Positions 50,842 through 61,402 of a stretch of DNA of 64,000 bases are shown piece by piece (position 1 is the stretch's first letter; every line of letters starts with the position of its first letter). Location of the stretch: contig NZ_FNCF01000002.1 in NCBI RefSeq assembly GCF_900100695.1, positions 744,001 to 808,000 of the forward strand, read 5' to 3'. The position numbers and the translations under genes were made by a program. Below the pieces are notes generated by a model. That model worked only from the letters and a program-made list of their open reading frames with translations, was not told the origin of the DNA and searched no databases. The stretch comes from Klenkia brasiliensis (GTDB lineage: Bacteria; Actinomycetota; Actinomycetes; Mycobacteriales; Geodermatophilaceae).

Positions 50842-51705
50842 GTGACGGCGACGCGACTGGACGGCAAGGCGACCGCGGCCACGATCCGCACCGAGCTGGC
50901 GCAGCGGGTGGAGGCCCTCGCCGCGGCCGGCCGGCGCCCGGGTCTGGGCACCCTGCTGGTCGGCGACGACCCGGGCAGCCGCTGGTACGTCGACGCCAAG
51001 CACAAGGACTGCGCGCAGGTCGGCATCGCCAGCATCCAGCGCGAGCTCCCCGCCGACGCCTCGCAGGCCGACGTCCTCGCCGTCGTCGCCGAGCTCAACG
51101 CCGATCCCGCGTGCACCGGCTACATCGTGCAGCTGCCGCTGCCGCGCCAGGTCTCCGAGGCCGCCGTCCTCGAGGCCGTGGACCCCGACAAGGACGCCGA
51201 CGGCCTGCACCCCACCAACCTCGGCCGGCTGGTGCTGGGCATCCCCGGGTCGCTGCCGTGCACGCCGCTGGGCATCGTCGAGCTGCTGCGCCGCTTCGAC
51301 GTCCCGCTGGCCGGCGCGGAGGTCGTCGTGGTCGGCCGCGGGGTGACGGTGGGCCGGCCGCTGGGCCTGCTGCTCACCCGGCGCAGCGAGAACGCGACGG
51401 TGACCCTCTGCCACACCGGCACCCGCGACCTGGCCGCGCACACCCGCACCGCCGACGTCGTGGTGGCCGCCGCCGGCGTCCCGGGGCTGATCACCGCCGA
51501 CCTGGTCAAGCCCGGTGCCGCCGTCCTCGACGTCGGCGTCAGCCGGGTCGACGGCAAGATCGCCGGGGACGTCGCCGCCGACGTCGTCGAGGTGGCCGGC
51601 CACGTCGCCCCCAACCCCGGCGGCGTCGGGCCGATGACCCGGGCGATGCTGCTGTCCAACGTGGTCACCCTCGCCGAGCGGGCCGCGGCCCCCGTGGTGG
51701 CCTGA
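50842..51705 (+). CDS. folD: Methylenetetrahydrofolate dehydrogenase / cyclohydrolase
   Basis: 287 aa. Interconverts methylene-, methenyl- and 10-formyl-THF, the cofactor used by purN and purH next door. [30 protein letters not shown] holds the catalytic Tyr/Lys; [57 protein letters not shown] (NADP site); [21 protein letters not shown] 50842, preceded at 6 nt by CAGACT. Confidence 0.96.
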   Translation: MTATRLDGKATAATIRTELAQRVEALAAAGRRPGLGTLLVGDDPGSRWYVDAKHKDCAQVGIASIQRELPADASQADVLAVVAELNADPACTGYIVQLPLPRQVSEAAVLEAVDPDKDADGLHPTNLGRLVLGIPGSLPCTPLGIVELLRRFDVPLAGAEVVVVGRGVTVGRPLGLLLTRRSENATVTLCHTGTRDLAAHTRTADVVVAAAGVPGLITADLVKPGAAVLDVGVSRVDGKIAGDVAADVVEVAGHVAPNPGGVGPMTRAMLLSNVVTLAERAAAPVVA

Positions 51706-51714
51706 GGCACCGAG

Positions 51715-52014
51715 GTGGCCCGCACCCCGCTCTACACCCGGCGGCCGATCCTGGCCGGGGTGCTGCGCCAGCTCCCGCTCACCGCCGTGCTGCTGGTGGT
51801 CGCCGCGGGGCTGGTCACCGTGGCCGCGGGCAACTGGCGGCGCGGGCTGGTCGTGGTCGGGCTCGCCCTGGTGGGGGCCGGGGTGCTGCGCATGCTGCTG
51901 CCGGTCCGCCGGCTGGGCTTCCTGGCCGTGCGGAGCACCACCACCGACGTCGTGCTGACGACCGGGACCGGCCTGGTGCTGGCCCTCGTCGCGCTGGCGA
52001 TCCCCCCGGGCTGA
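51715..52014 (+). CDS. DUF3017 family small membrane protein
   Basis: 99 aa with three hydrophobic helices (LTAVLLVVAAGLVTVAAG, GLVVVGLALVGAGVLRMLL, GTGLVLALVALAI). The short hydrophobic protein directly after folD is a conserved actinobacterial arrangement grouped as DUF3017; function unknown. Start GTG 51715, ten bases after the folD stop. Confidence 0.82.
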   Translation: MARTPLYTRRPILAGVLRQLPLTAVLLVVAAGLVTVAAGNWRRGLVVVGLALVGAGVLRMLLPVRRLGFLAVRSTTTDVVLTTGTGLVLALVALAIPPG

Positions 52015-52048
52015 CGGGCCCGGAGGCGCAGCCGGGCGGGCCCGGCGC

Positions 52049-52054
52049 TAGGTT
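52049..52054 (+). promoter_or_regulatory. -10 box (TAGGTT) of mdh
   Basis: TAGGTT, 7 nt before the ATG at 52062; leaderless arrangement. Confidence 0.55.
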
Positions 52055-52061
52055 GGCGGCC

Positions 52062-53009
52062 ATGGCGACGAAGCCCGGCAAGATCACCGTGGTGGGTTCC
52101 GGCTTCTACGGCTCCACCACCGCACTCCGGCTGGCCCAGTACGACGTCGTGGGCACCGTGGTGCTCACCGACATCCTGGAGGGCCGGCCCGAGGGCCTGG
52201 CCCTGGACATCAACCAGTCGCGGTCGATCGAGGGCTTCGAGACCGAGGTCGTCGGCGTCGGCGGGGGCTCCTACGAGGGCACCGAGGGCTCCGACGTCGT
52301 CGTCGTCACCGCGGGGCTGCCCCGCAAGCCCGGCATGAGCCGGATGGACCTGATCGAGACCAACGCCGGCATCGTCCGCGAGGTCGCGGAGAACGTCGCC
52401 CGCACGTCCCCGGACGCCGTGGTGATCGTGGTCAGCAACCCGCTGGACGAGATGACCGCGCTGGCCCAGCTGGCCACCGGGTTCCCGACCCAGCGGGTGA
52501 TGGGCCAGGCCGGGATGCTCGACACGGCCCGGTTCACCGACAACGTGGCCCGCGAGCTCGGCGTCCCCACCTCGTCGGTGCGCACGCTGACCCTGGGCAG
52601 CCACGGCGACACGATGGTGCCGGTGCCCAGCCGCTGCACCGTCGACGGCCGGCCGCTGTCGGAGGTGCTGGACGCCGACCGCATCGCGCACCTGGTCGAC
52701 CGCACCCGCAACGGCGGGGCCGAGGTGGTCGCGCTGCTCAGGACCGGGTCGGCGTACTACGCGCCGTCCGCGGCCGCGGCCCGGATGGCCAAGGCGGTCA
52801 TCGAGGACGCAGGCAGCGTGCTGCCGGTGTGCGCGTGGGTCGACGGCGAGTACGGGATCTCCGGGGTCTACCTGGGGGTCGAGGCCGAGATCGGCCGTGA
52901 AGGTGTCCGTCGGGTGGTCGAGGGCGACCTCACCGACGACGAGCTGGCCGGGCTGCGCGAGGCAGCCGAGGCCGTACGGGCCAAGCAGGCGGACGTGGCC
53001 GACCTCTGA
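52062..53009 (+). CDS. mdh: Malate dehydrogenase (LDH-like type)
   Basis: 315 aa. [20 protein letters not shown] is the NAD motif; [27 protein letters not shown] carries the substrate Arg of [24 protein letters not shown] and the catalytic His in [13 protein letters not shown] are clear. This is the LDH-type MDH (as in Bacillus and Chloroflexus) rather than the longer MDH common in many actinobacteria. icd follows by 32 bp, so two TCA enzymes are co-expressed. Confidence 0.95.
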   Translation: MATKPGKITVVGSGFYGSTTALRLAQYDVVGTVVLTDILEGRPEGLALDINQSRSIEGFETEVVGVGGGSYEGTEGSDVVVVTAGLPRKPGMSRMDLIETNAGIVREVAENVARTSPDAVVIVVSNPLDEMTALAQLATGFPTQRVMGQAGMLDTARFTDNVARELGVPTSSVRTLTLGSHGDTMVPVPSRCTVDGRPLSEVLDADRIAHLVDRTRNGGAEVVALLRTGSAYYAPSAAAARMAKAVIEDAGSVLPVCAWVDGEYGISGVYLGVEAEIGREGVRRVVEGDLTDDELAGLREAAEAVRAKQADVADL

Positions 53010-53041
53010 GTCGGCCTCCAACAGAGAGGGACCACCACCAC

Positions 53042-54259
53042 GTGAGCAAGATCAAGGTCAAGGGCACGGTCGTCGAGCTCGACGGCGACGAGATGACCCG
53101 GATCATCTGGCAGTTCATCAAGGACGAGCTGATCCTCAAGTACCTCGACGTCGACCTCGAGTACTACGACCTGGGCATGGAGCACCGGGACGCCACCGAC
53201 GACCAGGTCACCGTCGACGCCGCCAACGCCATCAAGAAGCACGGCGTCGGCGTCAAGTGCGCCACCATCACCCCGGACGAGGCGCGGGTCGAGGAGTTCG
53301 GCCTCAAGCAGATGTGGCGCTCCCCGAACGGGACGATCCGCAACATCCTCGGCGGCGTGATCTTCCGCGAGCCGATCATCATGCAGAACGTGCCGCGCCT
53401 GGTGCCGGGCTGGACCAAGCCGATCATCGTCGGCCGCCACGCCTACGGCGACCAGTACCGCGCCACGGACTTCAAGTTCCCCTCGGCCGGCACCCTGAAG
53501 GTCGTCTTCACCCCCGAGGACGGCTCGGAGCCGATCGAGCGCGAGGTCTTCCAGGCCCCCGGCGCCGGTGTCTCGCTGTCGATGTACAACCTCGACGAGT
53601 CCATCCGGGACTTCGCCCGCGCCTCGCTGAACTACGGCCTGGCCCGCAACTACCCGGTCTACCTGTCGACGAAGAACACGATCCTCAAGGCCTACGACGG
53701 CCGGTTCAAGGACATCTTCCAGGAGGTGTTCGACGCGGAGTTCAAGGAGAAGTTCGACGCGGCCGGCATCACCTACGAGCACCGCCTCATCGACGACATG
53801 GTCGCGGCCAACCTCAAGTGGGAGGGCGGCTACGTCTGGGCGTGCAAGAACTACGACGGCGACGTGCAGTCCGACACCGTGGCGCAGGGCTTCGGCTCGC
53901 TGGGCCTGATGACCTCGGTGCTGGCCACCCCGGACGGCAGGACCGTCGAGGCCGAGGCCGCCCACGGCACGGTGACCCGGCACTACCGGCAGCACCAGCA
54001 GGGCAAGGAGACCTCGACCAATCCGATCGCGTCGATCTTCGCCTGGACCCGGGGCCTGGCCCACCGCGGCAAGCTCGACGGCACCCCCGAGGTGACCGAG
54101 TTCGCCGAGACCCTCGAGCGGGTCTGCATCGAGACGGTCGAGGGTGGTCAGATGACCAAGGACCTCGCCCTGCTGATCAGCAAGGACGCCCCCTGGCTGA
54201 CCACGCAGGACTTCCTCGCCGCCATCGACGCCAACCTGCAGAAGGCCATGGCCGCCTGA
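53042..54259 (+). CDS. icd: NADP-dependent isocitrate dehydrogenase (dimeric, eukaryote-like type)
   Basis: 405 aa. [73 protein letters not shown] and [36 protein letters not shown] match the homodimeric NADP-IDH subfamily (mycobacterial Icd1). GTG 53042 with AGAGGGA upstream. Terminator downstream. Confidence 0.97.
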   Translation: MSKIKVKGTVVELDGDEMTRIIWQFIKDELILKYLDVDLEYYDLGMEHRDATDDQVTVDAANAIKKHGVGVKCATITPDEARVEEFGLKQMWRSPNGTIRNILGGVIFREPIIMQNVPRLVPGWTKPIIVGRHAYGDQYRATDFKFPSAGTLKVVFTPEDGSEPIEREVFQAPGAGVSLSMYNLDESIRDFARASLNYGLARNYPVYLSTKNTILKAYDGRFKDIFQEVFDAEFKEKFDAAGITYEHRLIDDMVAANLKWEGGYVWACKNYDGDVQSDTVAQGFGSLGLMTSVLATPDGRTVEAEAAHGTVTRHYRQHQQGKETSTNPIASIFAWTRGLAHRGKLDGTPEVTEFAETLERVCIETVEGGQMTKDLALLISKDAPWLTTQDFLAAIDANLQKAMAA

Positions 54260-54272
54260 CCCACCGCACGCC

Positions 54273-54311
54273 CGACGGCCCCCCTCCCGCCCCGCGGGAG
54301 GGGGGCCGTCG
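54273..54311 (+). terminator. Terminator after icd
   Basis: 18-bp perfect stem (54273-54290 with 54294-54311) and a 3-nt loop, 13 bases past the icd stop. Confidence 0.92.
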
Positions 54312-54328
54312 CACGCCCGGGGTGCGTC

Positions 54329-54389
54329 GATCACCGCGGGTGGGCCGCTGCCTCGGTGGAGCTGAGGCAGCATCCGCCCCGGGGTGATC
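54329..54389. repeat. Palindromic element C, upstream of the AbiEi-like gene
   Basis: Outer ends gatcacc (54329) and ggtgatc (54383-54389); inner hairpin gctgcctc (54347-54354) with gaggcagc (54364-54371). Shares CCCGGGGTGATCACG and the gctgcctc/gaggcagc core with element D on the other side of the gene. Confidence 0.7.
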
Positions 54390-54444
54390 ACGGGCCTGTG
54401 GACAACTCCTGGTCGGGGACGTCCCCGGGGGCAGGCTGCGGAGC

Positions 54445-55326
54445 GTGCCCACCGCCCCTGCCGTCCCACCGGCCCTCGCCGGGCGAGTGTTCCGGGGCAG
54501 CGACGCGGTCGGCCGGGGGCTGCTGACCGCGGCGCAGCTGCGCAGCTCGGCCTGGCGTCGACTGCGCCAGGACGTCTACGTCGACGCGTCGGTGCCGCTC
54601 ACCCACCGGGTCCGGGTCGCGGGTGTCCGGTTGGTGATGCCGGCCGGCGCGGCCTTCGCCGACCTGACCGCCGCCTCGCTGTGGGGTGTGCCGGACCTGG
54701 TCGGCGTCGACGACCCGGTGGACGTCGTGGTGCCACCGGGGGAGCGCTGGACCCCGTCGTCGGACGTCCGGGCGCGGACGGCGGAGGTCGCCGGCGAGGT
54801 GGTCCTGCGGGGCGGCGCACCGGTGACCAGCAGGGTGCGCACCGCGGTCGACCTGGCCCGGCGTCCCGGGCCGCCCGACGAGCGGGTCGTCCTGGTGGAC
54901 CGGCTCGTCGCCGGTCGGCTCGTCGGGCTCCCCGACCTGCGGTCGGCGGTCCACTCCCTGCCCCGGTGCCGGGGGAGCGCGGGCGCACGGCTGGCCGTCG
55001 ACCTGGCGGACGGTCTCGCGGAGTCACCGCAGGAGACCCGGACCCGGCTGCACCTGCGGCGTGGTGGGGTGCCGGCGCCGGTCGCCCAGTTCTGCGTGCT
55101 GCAGGACGGCCGCTTCGTCGCGCGGGTGGACTTCGCGTGGCCCGACCGGAAGGTGGCGCTGGAGTACGACGGGCTGTGGCACGCCGAGCCGGGCCGGTTC
55201 GCGAAGGACCGCGCCCGCCTGAACGCGCTGCAGGCGGCGGGCTGGCGGGTGGTCTTCGTGACGGCCCGCGACCTGCACCACCCGGCGGAACTGGTCGCCC
55301 GCGTGCTCGCCGTGCTGGCCGCGTGA
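54445..55326 (+). CDS. AbiEi-type winged-helix / DUF559 endonuclease-like protein
   Basis: 293 aa. The N-terminal half (FRGSDAVGRGLLTAAQLRSSAWRRLRQDVYVDA, then LVMPAGAAFADLTAASLWGVPD) resembles the AbiEi antitoxin/transcriptional regulator family. The C-terminal ~110 residues (RFVARVDFAWPDRKVALEYDGLWHAEPGRFAKDRARLNALQAAGWRVVFVTARDL) match DUF559, a Vsr-like PD-(D/E)xK fold with candidate residues Asp in VDFAWP and Glu in VALEYDG. Such proteins are common, often multicopy, in actinobacteria and unstudied; no AbiEii toxin partner is adjacent. GTG 54445; CAGGCT lies 7 nt upstream. Flanked on both sides by palindromic elements. Confidence 0.8.
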   Translation: MPTAPAVPPALAGRVFRGSDAVGRGLLTAAQLRSSAWRRLRQDVYVDASVPLTHRVRVAGVRLVMPAGAAFADLTAASLWGVPDLVGVDDPVDVVVPPGERWTPSSDVRARTAEVAGEVVLRGGAPVTSRVRTAVDLARRPGPPDERVVLVDRLVAGRLVGLPDLRSAVHSLPRCRGSAGARLAVDLADGLAESPQETRTRLHLRRGGVPAPVAQFCVLQDGRFVARVDFAWPDRKVALEYDGLWHAEPGRFAKDRARLNALQAAGWRVVFVTARDLHHPAELVARVLAVLAA

Positions 55327-55388
55327 CGAGGACGGGTCAGTTGCTGCCTCCCGAGCTCGGAGGCAGCACTGGACCCGGGGTGATCACG
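55322..55388. repeat. Palindromic element D, at the 3' end of the AbiEi-like gene
   Basis: Inner arms gctgcctcc (55343-55351) and ggaggcagc (55359-55367), extended by near-complementary gggtcagtt / actggaccc, ending in ggggtgatcacg (55377-55388). It overlaps the gene's stop codon and probably terminates it. Confidence 0.7.
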
Positions 55389-55421
55389 CGCGGGCCCGCC
55401 CCGGGCGCGCCCCGCGCCCGG

Positions 55422-56159
55422 TCAGCGGCCGAAGAGCTGGGTCCACCAGGGGCCGCCGGGGCCCGGGGCGACGCCGACGCCCAGGCGGGTGCTGCTGCAG
55501 TCCAGGATGTTCGCGCGGTGGCCGGGGCTGTCCATCCAGCCGGCCACCACCGACGCCGCGTCGCCGTACCCCTGCGCGATGTTCTCCGCCGAGGCGCCGG
55601 TCACCCCGGCCGCGGCGGCGCGGTCCCAGGGGGACAGGCCCTCGGGCGTGGTGTGGCTGAGGTACCCGCGGTCGCGCATGTCGGCGCTGTGCGCGCGGGC
55701 CACCCCGGCCAGCCCGGCGTCGGCGGCCACCGGACCGCACCCGGCGGCGGCCCGCTCGGCGTTCACCAGCGCGACGACCTCGCCCTCGACGCCCGGGTCG
55801 GCGGTCGGCACGGCGGGTGCGGCGGCGGGCGCCGGTGCGGGTGCCGGGGCGGGCGCGGGTGCCGTGGTCGACGGCGCGGGCCGGGGAGGGGGCGGTGTCG
55901 TCGGCACGGGGGTGGTCGTCGGCGCGGCCGGCGTGGTGGTGACCGGCACGCTGGTCACCGGGGCCGGGGCGACCGTGCTCACCGGCGCCGGCGTGGTGGT
56001 CGACGCCGCGGCGGTGGTCGCCGCCGCGGGCACCGGGTCGCCGGACCCGGGCAGCAGCCACCAACCGCCCCCGACGACGGCCAGCACCGCCCCCACGACC
56101 GCCGCCGGCCACCAGCGTCCGACGCGCGGACGGTGACGACGTCGTCGCTCCCCGGTCAT
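55422..56159 (-). CDS. Exported CAP-domain (SCP/PR1-like) protein
   Basis: 245 aa. A membrane helix near the N-terminus (PAAVVGAVLAVVGGGWWLL) and a ~90-residue Thr/Pro/Ala linker precede a CAP domain: EVVALVNAERAAAGCGPVAADAGLAGVARAHSADMRDRGYLSHTTPEGLSPWDRA...SAENIAQGYGDAASVVAGWMDSPGHRANILD. The His/Glu cavity residues (AHSADM, SAENIA, PGHR) are present and two Cys could bond. Role unknown; many are secreted wall-associated proteins. ATG 56159 with TACGGT 8 nt upstream. Confidence 0.88.
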   Translation of the reverse strand: MTGERRRRHRPRVGRWWPAAVVGAVLAVVGGGWWLLPGSGDPVPAAATTAAASTTTPAPVSTVAPAPVTSVPVTTTPAAPTTTPVPTTPPPPRPAPSTTAPAPAPAPAPAPAAAPAVPTADPGVEGEVVALVNAERAAAGCGPVAADAGLAGVARAHSADMRDRGYLSHTTPEGLSPWDRAAAAGVTGASAENIAQGYGDAASVVAGWMDSPGHRANILDCSSTRLGVGVAPGPGGPWWTQLFGR

Positions 56160-56167
56160 GGCCGACC

Positions 56168-56173
56168 ACCGTA
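56168..56173 (-). promoter_or_regulatory. -10 box (TACGGT) of the CAP-domain gene
   Basis: Minus-strand TACGGT, 8 nt before the ATG at 56159. Confidence 0.5.
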
Positions 56174-56299
56174 GCCGCCGGGCACCCCGCGGCGGAACGC
56201 CCGGGAGCCGGCCGGCGTTGCCGGTTGGACGCCCCCACCCGGGACCGGCGATCCTGGTGACCCGCCCGCACCACAACCCGTAGAAGGAGCACGCCGCCG

Positions 56300-57613
56300 G
56301 TGAGCGACGTCTGGCTCAACATCGTCATGGTCGTCGTCTTCGTGCTGATCGGCGGCGCGTTCGCCGGCGCGGAGATCGCGCTGGTCTCGCTGCGGGAGTC
56401 GCAGGTGCGGGCGCTCGGCGAGCGCGGCAGCCGCGGCCGGGCGCTCTCCAAGCTGCTCGGCGACCCCAACCGGTTCCTGGCCGCGGTGCAGGTCGGGGTC
56501 ACCCTGGCCGGGTTCTTCTCCGCCGCGTTCGGTGCCAGCACGCTGTCCGAGCCGCTGGGGGACTGGCTGACCTCGCTGGGCCTGCCGCAGGGCGTCGCCG
56601 ACCCGCTGAGCTTCGTGCTGGTCACCATCGCGATCAGCTACCTGTCGCTGGTGGTCGGCGAGCTGACGCCCAAGCGGCTGGCGCTGCAGCGCGCCGAGGG
56701 CTTCTCCCTCGTCGTCGCGGGGCCCCTCAACCGCATCGCCGCGGCCTTCCGGCCGGTCATCTGGCTGCTGTCGCGCTCCACCGACCTGCTGGTCCGGCTG
56801 CTGGGCGGTGACCCCAAGCAGAGCGGTGAGTCGATCAGCCAGGAGGAGCTGCGCGACCTGGTCGCGGCCCACGAGTCGCTGTCCACCGACGAGCGCCGGC
56901 TGATCGACGAGGTGTTCCGGGCCGGCGGCCGCGAGGTGCGCGAGGTGATGACCCCGCGCACCGAGGTCGACTTCCTCGAGGCGTCGCTGACCGCCAGCCG
57001 CGCGGCCAAGCTGATCGCCGACTCCGGCCGCTCGCGCTACCCGGTCGTCGGCCGCACCCAGGACGACGTCGTCGGCTTCGTGCACGTGCGCGACCTGCTG
57101 CTGCCCGGCCACCCGGCCGGCCGGGCCGCCACCGTCGGCGACCTGGCCCGCGAGGTCAAGCAGCTGCCGGGGACGGCGGGGGTGCTCACCGCGCTGTCGG
57201 AGATGCGCCGGGAGAGCCAGCACCTGGCCATCGTGGTCGACGAGTACGGCGGCACCGACGGCATCGTGACCCTGGAGGACCTCATCGAGGAGGTCATCGG
57301 CGAGATCTACGACGAGTACGACGAGGACGCCGTCCCCGAGACCGACGAGCCCGCCGAGGGCCCGCACGACGTCGACGGCCTGCTCAACCTGGACGACTTC
57401 GCCGAGGCCACCGGCCTCGAGCTGCCCCAGGGCCCCTACGAGACCGTGGCCGGGTGGATGCTGGCCGAGCTGGGCCGCATCCCGGCGGTCGGCGACGGCG
57501 CCGTCCACGAGGGCCGGCAGCTGACCGTCACCGAGCTCGACGGCCGCCGGATCGCCCGCATCGCGGTCTCCCCGGCGCCGCCGGCGGAGGTCAGCGCCCC
57601 GCCGGCCGGCTGA
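56300..57613 (+). CDS. CNNM/CBS/CorC-HlyC family transporter-like protein
   Basis: 437 aa. N-terminal DUF21/CNNM membrane domain with four helices (IVMVVVFVLIGGAFAGAEIALVSLRES, AAVQVGVTLAGFFSAAFGAS, VLVTIAISYLSLVVGELTPKRLALQ), then a CBS pair (about residues 205-335: REVMTPRTEVDFLEA, HLAIVVDEYGGTDGIVTLEDLIEEVIGEI) and a CorC/HlyC domain to the end. The family is linked to Mg2+/Co2+ efflux and membrane homeostasis, often mislabelled hemolysin. GTG 56300 after AGAAGGAG. Its end overlaps galE by 23 bp. Confidence 0.93.
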   Translation: MSDVWLNIVMVVVFVLIGGAFAGAEIALVSLRESQVRALGERGSRGRALSKLLGDPNRFLAAVQVGVTLAGFFSAAFGASTLSEPLGDWLTSLGLPQGVADPLSFVLVTIAISYLSLVVGELTPKRLALQRAEGFSLVVAGPLNRIAAAFRPVIWLLSRSTDLLVRLLGGDPKQSGESISQEELRDLVAAHESLSTDERRLIDEVFRAGGREVREVMTPRTEVDFLEASLTASRAAKLIADSGRSRYPVVGRTQDDVVGFVHVRDLLLPGHPAGRAATVGDLAREVKQLPGTAGVLTALSEMRRESQHLAIVVDEYGGTDGIVTLEDLIEEVIGEIYDEYDEDAVPETDEPAEGPHDVDGLLNLDDFAEATGLELPQGPYETVAGWMLAELGRIPAVGDGAVHEGRQLTVTELDGRRIARIAVSPAPPAEVSAPPAG

Positions 57614-58550
57614 GCTCCCACGCGTCGCGCACCATCGTGGTGAGCTCGGCGTGCTGCGGGGCCCAGCCCAGGTCGGCGCGGATGCGCGCGGAGGAGGCCA
57701 CCAGCTGGGCGGGGTCGCCGGCCCGGCGGGCCCCGACCACCACCGGCACCGGGTGCCCGGTCACCTCGCGGACGGCGTCGACGACCTGCTGCACGCTGAA
57801 CCCGGTGCCGTTGCCCAGGTTGTAGACCCGGTGCTCGCCGGGCGCGGGTGCCGGCAGGGCCAGCAGGTGGGCGTCGGCCAGGTCCAGCACGTGCACGTAG
57901 TCGCGGATGCAGGTGCCGTCGGGGGTGGGGTAGTCCTCGCCGAACACGGTGATCGCCTCGCGGGTGCCCGCGGCGACCTGCAGCGCGATGGGGATGAGGT
58001 GGGTCTCGGTGGCGTGCCGCTCGCCCAGGCCGAACCCGGCGCCGGCGACGTTGAAGTAGCGCAGGCTGACCGCGGCGAACCGGTGCGCGACCGCGTAGCT
58101 GGTCAGCATGTGGTCCACGGCGAGCTTGGAGGCGCCGTAGGTGTTGGTCGGCCGGGTGGGTGCGTCCTCGGTGATCGGCACGCTCTCGGGCTCCCCGTAG
58201 GTGGCCGCCGTCGAGGAGAACACGATGCGCCGGCAGTCGACGGCGCGCATCGCCTCCAGCAGCGCCAGCGAGCCGCCGACGTTGGTGTGCCAGTAGTCCT
58301 CGGGCTGGGTCTGGGAGACCCCGACCAGGCTCTTGGCCGCGAAGTGCAGCACCGCCTCGGGCCGGACGTCGGCCAGCACGGGCGCGGAGTCGTGCAGCGA
58401 CGCCTGCACGAAGGTCGCGCCCTCGGGGACGGCGTCGGCGTGGCCGGTGGACAGGTCGTCCAGCACGGTCACCTCGTGGCCGCCGGACAGGAGGGCGGCC
58501 GTGACTACGCTGCCGATGTAGCCGGCACCACCGGCGACGAGAACTCGCAT
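57591..58550 (-). CDS. galE: UDP-glucose 4-epimerase
   Basis: 319 aa. NAD motif VLVAGGAGYIGSVVTAALL; catalytic SSTAATYGEP and Tyr-x3-Lys in NTYGASKLAVDHML; RYFNVAGA; CIRDYVHVLDLADAHLLAL; YNLGNGTGFSVQQV. Interconverts UDP-glucose and UDP-galactose for wall polysaccharides. ATG 58550; minus-strand TAGGGT (58562-58557) is 6 nt upstream. Confidence 0.95.
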   Translation of the reverse strand: MRVLVAGGAGYIGSVVTAALLSGGHEVTVLDDLSTGHADAVPEGATFVQASLHDSAPVLADVRPEAVLHFAAKSLVGVSQTQPEDYWHTNVGGSLALLEAMRAVDCRRIVFSSTAATYGEPESVPITEDAPTRPTNTYGASKLAVDHMLTSYAVAHRFAAVSLRYFNVAGAGFGLGERHATETHLIPIALQVAAGTREAITVFGEDYPTPDGTCIRDYVHVLDLADAHLLALPAPAPGEHRVYNLGNGTGFSVQQVVDAVREVTGHPVPVVVGARRAGDPAQLVASSARIRADLGWAPQHAELTTMVRDAWELSRPAGR

Positions 58551-58556
58551 GCGTGC

Positions 58557-58562
58557 ACCCTA
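58557..58562 (-). promoter_or_regulatory. -10 box (TAGGGT) of galE
   Basis: Six nt before the galE ATG, within the 25-bp divergent gap to the aminotransferase gene. Confidence 0.45.
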
Positions 58563-58575
58563 CGGAGGACCCACC

Positions 58576-60745
<2,170 letters not shown>

Positions 60746-60752
60746 CCCGGCG

Positions 60753-61361
60753 ATGACCTCCCTGCCCCCGCCCCCGCACCGCCGGCGGCACGACGACACG
60801 TTCGTGCCCCGCAGCGCGAACCGCGACGTCGGCGGCACCGCGGTGCTGGGGGTGGTGGTGGACGTCCCCGAACCGTGGGCGCAGCTGCTGGTGGAGTGGC
60901 GCACCAAGTGCGGCGACCCGCAGGCCGCCGTCGTGCCGCCGCACGTCACGCTGCTGCCGCCCACCGAGGTCGCCGTGGCCGACCGGTCGCTGATCGCCGC
61001 GCACCTGGCCGGCGTCGCCCGCTCGCACCCGCCCTTCGAGATCCACCTGCGCGGCACCGGCACCTTCCGCCCGGTGTCGGAGGTGGTGTTCGTGACCGTG
61101 GCCCGCGGCATCCTGGACTGCGAGCGGATCGCCACCGACGTGCGCAGCGGCCCGCTGGCCCGCCCGCTGTCCTTCCCGTACCACCCGCACGTCACGGTGG
61201 CCCACGACGTCCCCGCCGACGCGCTGGACATGGCCGCCGCGGAGCTGGCCGACCTGACCGCCACCTTCCCGGTCGGGCACTTCACCGAGTTCGAGCAGCT
61301 GCCCACCGGCGCCTGGTCGGTGGCCCGCCGCTACCCCCTCACCGGCCCCGTCCAGGGCTGA
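60753..61361 (+). CDS. 2'-5' RNA ligase / 2H phosphoesterase family protein
   Basis: 202 aa. Two His-x-Thr motifs define the 2H fold: PPHVTLLPP (about residues 63-71) and HPHVTVAHD (about 148-156). Members act on 2',3'-cyclic phosphates or ligate RNA ends; with trpS next to it an RNA role is plausible but unproven. ATG 60753. In actinobacteria this trpS - 2H - YihY order recurs. Confidence 0.88.
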   Translation: MTSLPPPPHRRRHDDTFVPRSANRDVGGTAVLGVVVDVPEPWAQLLVEWRTKCGDPQAAVVPPHVTLLPPTEVAVADRSLIAAHLAGVARSHPPFEIHLRGTGTFRPVSEVVFVTVARGILDCERIATDVRSGPLARPLSFPYHPHVTVAHDVPADALDMAAAELADLTATFPVGHFTEFEQLPTGAWSVARRYPLTGPVQG

Positions 61362-61402
61362 CGTCCCAGCGGGCTCGGGGACCGGCCTGCACACTTCCCG
61401 GC

